DNA of 21,657 nt. Source: Akkermansiaceae bacterium UBA4145. GTDB taxonomy: Bacteria; Verrucomicrobiota; Verrucomicrobiia; Verrucomicrobiales; Akkermansiaceae. Location of the stretch: assembly GCA_002380675.1 (NCBI GenBank), contig DFWB01000177.1, forward strand, positions 1 through 21,657, in the 5' to 3' direction. Made by a program: the position numbers and the translations under genes. Within the stretch, counting starts at the first letter, position 1, and each line of letters starts with the position of its first letter. Positions 15,731-21,657 of the stretch are shown here, one piece after another. Below the pieces are notes generated by a model. It was not told the origin of the DNA. It was given only the letters and a program-made list of their open reading frames with translations, and did no database searches.

Positions 15731-17284
15731 ATGACTGCCTGCCTTCTTTTAATACCACTCATTGGAGTCATTGCGATTCTCAAGGGTCGGGATCCGGGAG
15801 CAACTGCGAGGCTGGCAACTACTCTGATGCTCGCAACTGGCATCCTGCTCGCAGGATTGTGGGCCATGGGTATCCGGGATGGACTATCCATCGCACCGGT
15901 TGTGCTCAGCAAACCCGAAATCCGTCTCGGGCTAGGACTCTACGACGGAATGAGCGTCATCATGATGCTGCTTTCGGTTGTAGTGGCATTCGCTGCTGCC
16001 CGTACCGGTTCCTGCAAAAAGCGCCATGAGAGCCTCTGGAACATCTCTCTTCTTCTCGTCGCGGCAGGGGCGGTTGGTGCATTTATCTCGACTGATCTCT
16101 TTTTCTTCTACGCGTTTCACGAACTCGCACTGGTCCCTACCTTCTTAATGATAGGAATTCTTGGTCGCGGAGAACGTAAAATCATTGCGTGGAAGGCAAC
16201 CATCTACTTGGCGTTTGGATCAATCGTTCTGCTGGCTGGACTACTCTGGCTCATAGCGGCCAGCGGAACTTCCAGCCTCGCCTTCGAGGACTTGCTCAAG
16301 ACGTCCATTCCGGCCGAAGACCAGCCGGGCATCGCCCTCTTTCTCATTATTGGCTTTGGCACTCTGGTGTCTCTCTTCCCTTTCCATTCATGGGCGGCAC
16401 CAACCTATGCCAGTGCCCCCGCGCCTATTTCCATGCTGCATGCCGGCGTCCTAAAGAAATTCGGTCTCTACGGCCTACTGAGACTTCACCCGCTCGTTCC
16501 GGAGGGAATGAGTCACTGGCTCAACCTGGTTATCGTTCTTCTCATCGGCAATATACTCTGGGTTGGATTTGTAACCATCAACCAGAAGCGCCTTGATCTC
16601 ATGCTGGGCAACTCAAGCGTCATGCACATGGGCTACATCTTCCTCGCCTTCGCTGCTCTGATTGAGGCTGGGGCACAGATTGAAAACCCTGTGGCAATGC
16701 CTGCCGCAATTCTCCTCATGTTTGCCCATGGAGTGACCATCGCCATGCTTTTCGGTCTTACCGATCGTATCGAGAAGAAAACGGGGACCCTCGACCTGCG
16801 AAACCTCGGAGGGCTGGCCAGCCTCACACCCAAGCTGGCATTTCTCTTCGGGCTCGCGGCCATGGCATCCATAGGACTTCCCGGTCTCGCGAACTTTGCT
16901 GGAGAAGTTATGGTCTTCATTGCCGGGTTCAGGGGCTGGCAGGCAGGCAGCGGGCTGGGATCCGTACAGATCGCTACGATTATCGCCCTGTGGGGACTGG
17001 TAATCAGCGCTGTCTACATGCTGCGGGCCTACCGTAGAACTTTTCAGGGTCCAGAGGGATCGCACATCAAAAACGCCGAAGATCTTTCCTCCAACGAGCG
17101 GCGACCCGCAATCTTTCTTGCCTTTGTTCTGGTGATCGTTGGACTCTTTCCCAATCTCCTTCTCGGTCTTCTAGAAAACTCCGGAAGCGCCACTTCCGAA
17201 CCTTCCGAAGTGCAAAACCCCTTGGAACCGGCACTCCCACCGGACCCCGAAGCTCAACCCCAGCAAGCCATGCTGGCCAACTGA
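15731..17284 (+). CDS. nuoM: NADH-quinone oxidoreductase subunit M (ND4-type), TM7 lysine replaced
   Basis: The central antiporter-like subunit of the membrane arm, 517 residues. Conserved features: Glu131 in FHELALVPTFLMIGILG (TM5), the FPFHSWAAPTYASAPAPISM loop, Lys243 in HAGVLKKFGLYGLLR (TM8) and the TM12 Glu in NFAGEVMVF. One expected residue is missing: aligning on FPFH, the TM7 lysine of E. coli NuoM (Lys234, in FAVKMPMFPFH) corresponds to Leu212 here (FGTLVSLFPFH; codon at 16364). The C-terminus ends in a Pro/Glu/Gln-rich tail of about 35 residues after the last helix, absent from E. coli NuoM. AGGA lies four bases before the ATG at 15731, one of the few starts here with a Shine-Dalgarno-like motif. 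nuoN follows after 10 bp. Confidence 0.95.
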   Translation: MTACLLLIPLIGVIAILKGRDPGATARLATTLMLATGILLAGLWAMGIRDGLSIAPVVLSKPEIRLGLGLYDGMSVIMMLLSVVVAFAAARTGSCKKRHESLWNISLLLVAAGAVGAFISTDLFFFYAFHELALVPTFLMIGILGRGERKIIAWKATIYLAFGSIVLLAGLLWLIAASGTSSLAFEDLLKTSIPAEDQPGIALFLIIGFGTLVSLFPFHSWAAPTYASAPAPISMLHAGVLKKFGLYGLLRLHPLVPEGMSHWLNLVIVLLIGNILWVGFVTINQKRLDLMLGNSSVMHMGYIFLAFAALIEAGAQIENPVAMPAAILLMFAHGVTIAMLFGLTDRIEKKTGTLDLRNLGGLASLTPKLAFLFGLAAMASIGLPGLANFAGEVMVFIAGFRGWQAGSGLGSVQIATIIALWGLVISAVYMLRAYRRTFQGPEGSHIKNAEDLSSNERRPAIFLAFVLVIVGLFPNLLLGLLENSGSATSEPSEVQNPLEPALPPDPEAQPQQAMLAN

Positions 17285-17294
17285 GAATTACGTC

Positions 17295-18779
17295 ATGCCT
17301 GCCTACTGGTTAGAAGCTACTGTCGTTATCCTCGGCCTCATTCTGCTCTTGATTGAGGCCTTTGGAAAATCAACCAGTCGGGAAATGGTCCGGAGGATCT
17401 CGATTGGAGGTCTCGCCTTTACCCTTGTTCCCCTCTTTTTCGCTGTTGCTCCTCCTGCCGACAATGCTGAGTTAGCCCGCTTCTATATTTATGACAATTG
17501 GGCCGTTTTCTTCAAGCTTCTCGCCATCGTGGCCACGATCCTGGTCCTCCTCATGGCCTATGATTACCGCAAGGTCTTGAACCAGTTCACGGAGGAGCCC
17601 GGCAGTGAACACGGCACAGGCGAATTCTATGCTCTCCCGGTGTTTGCCTGTGCGGGCATGATGTGGATGGCCTCGGCCAGAGACCTTGTCTCCATTTTTG
17701 TCTCTCTGGAACTAGTCACCATCACTTTCTACATTCTGGTGGCCTACATGCGTCGCCAAGTCGGATCCCTTGAGGCCGGCGTTAAGTATTTAATCCTTGG
17801 GGCTCTGTCTACTGGCTTCCTTGTCTATGGAATCGCTTGGATCTACGGCGTAACCCACACCACAAATCTCTCCGGGATCGGGATTGCAATTTCCGATCCC
17901 GATTCGGCGCTTGCAGCCAATCCTTCGCCCCTGTTCTTTGGGCTTTCGTTAATACTTCTATCTCTTGCCTTTAAGATTGGGGCAGCGCCCATGCACCTCT
18001 GGATTCCGGATGTTTATCAGGGAGCGCCCACCCCAATCACTGCATTTCTCTCGGTTGGATCAAAGGCAGCCGGCTTCATCGTCGCCCTGCGTATCCTCGA
18101 ACCCTTCTTCAACTCAGAGGTCACAAGAAGTCAAACGACACTGATTGTCCTCATCATGGCGGGGCTTACTCTTCTGGTAGGTAATCTCGCCGCAATTGGG
18201 CAAACCAACTTCAAGCGTCTTCTCGCCTACTCCTCGATTGCTCATGCGGGATTTCTCCTTCTGGCCATAGCGGCGTGGCATCCGGGCGATGCCGGCTCTC
18301 TCAGCACACACCAGGTTGTCTCACTCTACCTCGCAACCTACCTTGTGATCACCTTGGGAGCCTTTTTTGTCCTCGTAGTCGTGCGCAACGCCGAGAACAG
18401 CGACGAAATCTCAGCTTTTGATGGACTCGGCCGACGGAACCCTTCCCTCGCGGTCTGCGCCACGGTGCTTCTCTCAGCTCTCGCAGGCCTTCCCCTTACT
18501 GCGGGCTTCATTGGGAAATTCTTCGCTTTTCAACTGGCAATCAGCTCCGCTGCCACCAACAAGGTCCTCTGGCTGGGTGTTGGCATCGGCTTCATCGGTG
18601 TCGCTGCCTCATTCTATTATTACCTCAAAGTCGTCCGCGCCATCTACTGGCGGGAACCTGCTCATGAGGAAGAGCTTCCAGTTCCCCGGATCAGCCGAGT
18701 CGTCATACTGAGCCTGACTTCACTGACTATCCTCCTCGGGTTCTGGCCAAATCCCATCCTCTGGCTCATAGGAGGCTAG
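17295..18779 (+). CDS. nuoN: NADH-quinone oxidoreductase subunit N (ND2-type)
   Basis: The third antiporter-like subunit, next to NuoK, 494 residues with about 14 hydrophobic segments. Proton-channel residues are in place: Glu139 in FVSLELVTITFYILVA (TM5), Lys227 in LAFKIGAAPMHLWIPDVYQG (TM7) and Lys257 in SVGSKAAGFIVALRI (TM8). PDVYQGAPTPITAFL is the family signature. It ends the nuo cluster. Only 26 bp separate its stop from the stop of the convergent HNH gene. A 5-bp hairpin in that gap (GAGAA/TTCTC around 18784-18796) lacks a U-tract, so no intrinsic terminator is supported. Confidence 0.97.
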   Translation: MPAYWLEATVVILGLILLLIEAFGKSTSREMVRRISIGGLAFTLVPLFFAVAPPADNAELARFYIYDNWAVFFKLLAIVATILVLLMAYDYRKVLNQFTEEPGSEHGTGEFYALPVFACAGMMWMASARDLVSIFVSLELVTITFYILVAYMRRQVGSLEAGVKYLILGALSTGFLVYGIAWIYGVTHTTNLSGIGIAISDPDSALAANPSPLFFGLSLILLSLAFKIGAAPMHLWIPDVYQGAPTPITAFLSVGSKAAGFIVALRILEPFFNSEVTRSQTTLIVLIMAGLTLLVGNLAAIGQTNFKRLLAYSSIAHAGFLLLAIAAWHPGDAGSLSTHQVVSLYLATYLVITLGAFFVLVVVRNAENSDEISAFDGLGRRNPSLAVCATVLLSALAGLPLTAGFIGKFFAFQLAISSAATNKVLWLGVGIGFIGVAASFYYYLKVVRAIYWREPAHEEELPVPRISRVVILSLTSLTILLGFWPNPILWLIGG

Positions 18780-18805
18780 CAGAGAGAAACGTTCTCATCG
18801 AACAC

Positions 18806-19453
18806 TCAGCCACTAACTTTCACTCTTTCCCGATCAGGCTGCAGAAACTGCGCCCAGCTCTCATCTTCGGAAAGTTCCGGGCGCTTTCCAAATATTGGCC
18901 GCCAACGCGGAGCCTTTGGCTTCCGCAACAGGTTCATCCCCACTTCATAGGCCAACTTATTGGCTTTCCTGGTATTGCAGCGGATACAGGAGGTGACGAT
19001 ATTATCCCAGGTAGTTTTGCCTCCCTTATCCCGTGGCACAACATGATCAAGGTTGAGCTCACGCTCCGCAAACTTCTGACCACAATACTGGCACATGAAA
19101 TCGTCCCGAAGAAACACGTTTTGCCGGGTAAACTTAACCTCTTTCCGGGGTATTCTGTCGTAAAGTGCCAGCACAATAATCCTAGGGGCTCGGAACGCAT
19201 GACGCACGGTCCTGATTAACTCTCCAGCCAAATGCCCGGAGGAGTGCTCCGCCCACGAAATCAGGTCATGAGTCTGATACTGGGCGTCCCCATCAGTTTG
19301 CACGATTTGAGCATGTCCGAGACACACAAGCCTGATTGCCCGCTTCACTGAGCAGGTATGAATTGGCTGCCATAGACGGTTCAACACGAGAACCGGGCAA
19401 TCCAGTAACAATCTATTAGCCTCTTCAGGCACTACAATAACGGACCCTACCAT
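18806..19453 (-). CDS. HNH endonuclease family protein
   Basis: A 215-residue protein with an N-terminal domain of the kind found in many bacterial HNH proteins (CPVLVLNRLWQPIHTCSVKRAI) and an HNH nuclease domain at about 118-168. The domain has a zinc pair Cys121/Cys124 (CQYC), LDHVVPRDKGG with the metal-binding Asp-His (His137), WDNIV with Asn151 and a second zinc pair Cys156/Cys159 (CIRC). All nuclease residues are intact. I start it at the ATG at 19453 (CAGGG about 9 bases before it). An ATG at 19501 is also plausible, whereas the longest frame, to 19726, would run 150 bp into aroC and is rejected. These stand-alone HNH proteins are common in this phylum and of unknown target; nothing nearby suggests restriction-modification. 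Confidence 0.88.
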   Translation of the reverse strand: MVGSVIVVPEEANRLLLDCPVLVLNRLWQPIHTCSVKRAIRLVCLGHAQIVQTDGDAQYQTHDLISWAEHSSGHLAGELIRTVRHAFRAPRIIVLALYDRIPRKEVKFTRQNVFLRDDFMCQYCGQKFAERELNLDHVVPRDKGGKTTWDNIVTSCIRCNTRKANKLAYEVGMNLLRKPKAPRWRPIFGKRPELSEDESWAQFLQPDRERVKVSG

Positions 19454-19537
19454 GGGCTTTACCCTGAACAAGGGAAAGCGTTCGATCACCCAATAACCCA
19501 TCCCGGGACCCCATCCCCAATCATTCCGAAGCAGTGA

Positions 19538-19566
19538 TTGCCTTGATAATCCAATACCCTTAAACT
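19538..19566 (+). promoter_or_regulatory. Candidate promoter for aroC
   Basis: TTGCCT (19538-19543) and TAAACT (19561-19566) are exactly 17 bp apart, each matching the sigma70 consensus at four of six positions. They lie in the gap between the divergent HNH and aroC genes. Transcription from this site would begin within a base or two of the aroC ATG, implying a leaderless mRNA. Support is position and spacing only. Confidence 0.35.
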
Positions 19567-19573
19567 GCTCCCG

Positions 19574-20677
19574 ATGTCTAGTTTCCTCGGCCGTTGCTTC
19601 CATATTGCTACTTGGGGTGAATCCCATGGCGGCGGGGTAGGAGTCGTGATCGATGGATGCCCTCCACGGATTCCTCTCACCGAAGAGCAGATCCAGCGTG
19701 AACTGAACCGACGACGACCAGGTCAAAGCGAGATTGTGACCCCCCGGGATGAGGCTGATGAATGCGAAATCCTCTCAGGGGTCTTCGAGGGCGTAACCTT
19801 GGGCTCCCCCATCGCCATTCTGGTTCGAAATAAGGATGCTCGTCCAGCGGCCTATGAGGAGATGTCCACGAAATACCGGCCTTCCCATGCGGACTATACC
19901 TACGACGCAAAGTATGGAGTTCGAAATTGGCAAGGTGGGGGCAGAGCCTCCGCACGCGAAACCATAGGGCGCGTTGCCGCAGCCGCAGTCGCCAGACAAG
20001 TCCTCAACGCCCTGGCTCCGGGAATCGAAGTGCTCGCATGGGTTTCCTCTATTCAGAACTTGGAAGCCAATGTGGACCCTGAATCCATCAACTCTGATCA
20101 GATTGAGGACAATATCGTGCGAACTGGAGACCCCTCCAAAGTCGAAGAAATGATTTCCTTGATCAAGAAGGCCCGGAGCGAGGGGAACTCCCTCGGTGGA
20201 ACAATCGAAGCCGTCGTTCGCGGTTGCCCGCCAGGCCTCGGAGAGCCCGTATTCGACAAGTTAGAGGCCGAACTCGCTAAAGCCATGATGAGCCTCCCTG
20301 CGACCAAGGGATTCGAGATTGGATCTGGGTTCAAGGGCACCTTACTCACGGGAAAGGAACACAACGATCACTTCTACATGGAGGACGGCCGTGTGAGGAC
20401 TCAAACGAATCACTCCGGCGGTATTCAGGGAGGCATCTCGAACGGAGAGCCCATCTTGTTCAGGGTCGCCTTCAAACCAACAGCGACTATTATGACCGAA
20501 CAGGCAACCGTCAGCAACACGGGCTCTGACACAGAACTGAAAGGTCGTGGTAGGCATGACCCCTGTGTTCTTCCCCGCGCTGTTCCCATGATCGAGGCCA
20601 TGACCACTCTGGTCCTCTGTGATCACCTGCTCCGTCATAGAGCCCAATGCGGTGAAGTATCTGCTGCGTCTCAATAA
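19574..20677 (+). CDS. aroC: Chorismate synthase
   Basis: Catalyses the last shikimate-pathway step, 5-enolpyruvylshikimate-3-phosphate to chorismate, in the cytoplasm with reduced FMN. The 367-residue protein has the three family signatures: WGESHGGGVGVVIDG with catalytic His18 near the N-terminus, YGVRNWQGGGRASARET (about 115-130), and GRGRHDPCVLPRAVPMIEAM near the C-terminus (from about 324), plus NHSGGIQGGISNGEPI in the FMN/substrate region. Length is typical. The N-terminus MSSFLGRCFHIATWGESHG matches the family start, fixing the ATG at 19574. No Shine-Dalgarno motif precedes it. The CvpA-like gene follows after 18 bp and probably shares the transcript. Confidence 0.97.
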   Translation: MSSFLGRCFHIATWGESHGGGVGVVIDGCPPRIPLTEEQIQRELNRRRPGQSEIVTPRDEADECEILSGVFEGVTLGSPIAILVRNKDARPAAYEEMSTKYRPSHADYTYDAKYGVRNWQGGGRASARETIGRVAAAAVARQVLNALAPGIEVLAWVSSIQNLEANVDPESINSDQIEDNIVRTGDPSKVEEMISLIKKARSEGNSLGGTIEAVVRGCPPGLGEPVFDKLEAELAKAMMSLPATKGFEIGSGFKGTLLTGKEHNDHFYMEDGRVRTQTNHSGGIQGGISNGEPILFRVAFKPTATIMTEQATVSNTGSDTELKGRGRHDPCVLPRAVPMIEAMTTLVLCDHLLRHRAQCGEVSAASQ

Positions 20678-20695
20678 TTTCTTTTCTATTCAGAT

Positions 20696-21571
20696 ATGCT
20701 CGAGATCTCCCCCTCTGACCTCACGATTTACGGCGTCCTCGGGCTCATTATCATCGCGTTCATTATTGTCGGCCTGCTTAAGGGATTTATCCGCATGACC
20801 TTTGGCCTTGTTGCGCTCTCTGCGGGAGCTTGGGCTGGGCTCTGGGGCTTTCAGAACGGCTTGTCATGGGCTGGAGTCCTGATTGACGAACCTGACCAAT
20901 GGATGGCTGGAGCGGTAGGCCTCATTATTGGATTTGCCGCCTTCTTTGTCTCCCGTGCCTTGTTCGGAATTATACTGACGCCATCGAAGCCCAAAGAGGG
21001 CGCAAAAAGAAAATTCACCCCAAGCGGAGGGATACTCGGCTTTCTCATGGGGATTGCGTTCACGTGGTTCTGCCTCTCCGGAATTCGCTATGCAGGCACC
21101 CTTTATGAACTGGACTGGGTAAGAACAGCTCTCTCAAGCAAGGAGTGGCTAAACGCCTCAACTCCCGAAGACCGCTTTTCCAAGCAACCCGCTCAACCTG
21201 CTCTCTCGAAACTGAAGCGCCAACTGGATGCCAACCTCGCTGGACAGTTTCATGAGAAGTTTGATCTTATCAACAATCGAGCACGCGCAAATCTCTCCAA
21301 GCTCACCCTTCTTGTGGACAACGAGAGAGTATGGACCCGCGCGAATTTAAAGGCGGATGTCCGGGCAGCAGCTAAGCAGGCTCAGATTAATTATCTTCTC
21401 ACAGAACAGAAGGCTCAACTGAAAGCCCTCTACAGTCAGGGGAAAACTGCCCAGCTACTCCATTCAGACTCGGTCAAGGACGTCTGCGCCGAGGAGAATG
21501 CTCGTTCCAAGTTGGCCGACCTTGATATCGAAGCCGCTATTGGTTTGTTACCAGGTCAGGAAAATAATTAA
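20696..21571 (+). CDS. CvpA family membrane protein
   Basis: A 291-residue protein with four predicted N-terminal transmembrane helices (about 11-28, 34-52, 69-94 and 110-130), arranged as in the CvpA/colicin V production family. Features include the Gly-rich GLLKGFIRMTFGLVALSAGAWAG-like start of helix 2 and the GGILGFLMGIAFTWFCLSG helix 4. Residues from about 150 to 291 form a long charged Lys/Ala/Gln-rich region, probably helical and possibly coiled coil, with no known domain that I recognise. CvpA proteins are linked to envelope and biofilm functions in other bacteria, but the biochemical role is unclear. The start ATG at 20696 has no ribosome binding site. The remaining 86 bp of the window after its stop hold nothing that I can support. 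Confidence 0.75.
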   Translation: MLEISPSDLTIYGVLGLIIIAFIIVGLLKGFIRMTFGLVALSAGAWAGLWGFQNGLSWAGVLIDEPDQWMAGAVGLIIGFAAFFVSRALFGIILTPSKPKEGAKRKFTPSGGILGFLMGIAFTWFCLSGIRYAGTLYELDWVRTALSSKEWLNASTPEDRFSKQPAQPALSKLKRQLDANLAGQFHEKFDLINNRARANLSKLTLLVDNERVWTRANLKADVRAAAKQAQINYLLTEQKAQLKALYSQGKTAQLLHSDSVKDVCAEENARSKLADLDIEAAIGLLPGQENN

Positions 21572-21657
21572 AGCCTGAGCTTCGCGGCAGACCACCGAGC
21601 TGTCCGACAAGGTTCTTCCTTGATTGGGCCATTGGATCCCCTCTCTGGTCCCCGCCC

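Noticed and set aside
18784..18796. Small inverted repeat GAGAA/TTCTC between nuoN and the HNH gene as a terminator
   Set aside because: The stem is only 5 bp with a 3-base loop, and no T-tract follows on either strand.
19454..19726. N-terminal extension of the HNH protein up to the TTG/ATG-type start at 19726
   Set aside because: It would overlap the start of aroC by about 150 bp on the opposite strand and the residues do not match the HNH family N-terminus.

Overview
The window looks like a chromosomal segment of a member of the Verrucomicrobiota. The strongest clue is the small protein at 3103-3573, which resembles the Minf_1886 family, a group I know only from Verrucomicrobia and Planctomycetes. 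The near absence of Shine-Dalgarno motifs before most genes fits this. No tRNA, rRNA, CRISPR, IS element or phage gene is visible; this is core genome.

Layout. (1) 2-3087, plus strand: two tandem class A penicillin-binding proteins. The first enters the window truncated at its N-terminus and has an intact transpeptidase active site. The second has an intact GT51 transglycosylase domain, but its transpeptidase domain has lost all three catalytic motifs. (2) 3103-3573, plus: Minf_1886-like protein, overlapping the 3' end of the opposite gene. (3) 3545-5399, minus: a ketopantoate reductase (PanE-like) and an HDAC-family deacetylase, closely coupled. (4) 5400-5614: a divergent control region with a 14-bp dyad and a perfect 28-bp palindrome whose 18-bp core (TTGTGAAAAATTTCACAA) matches the consensus of the NADH-sensing repressor Rex. 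(5) 5615-18779, plus: nuoD-E-F-G-H-I-J-K-L-M-N, eleven of the fourteen subunits of respiratory complex I, in canonical order but without nuoA, nuoB and nuoC. A second copy of the Rex-like box lies in the 159-bp gap between nuoF and nuoG, so the cluster may be two NADH-responsive units (nuoDEF and nuoG-N). (6) 18806-19453, minus: HNH endonuclease, convergent with nuoN. (7) 19574-21571, plus: aroC (chorismate synthase) followed by a CvpA-like membrane protein.

How it fits together. NuoE, F and G form the NADH-oxidising module with FMN and Fe-S clusters. NuoD and NuoI belong to the quinone-reducing module, and NuoH, J, K, L, M and N are the proton-translocating membrane arm. A Rex-type switch at both ends of the dehydrogenase module would tie complex I synthesis to the NADH/NAD+ ratio, the quantity complex I itself changes. 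The best leads are the paired Rex-like operators, the transpeptidase-dead PBP beside an intact paralogue, and a NuoM subunit with leucine where the conserved TM7 lysine is expected.
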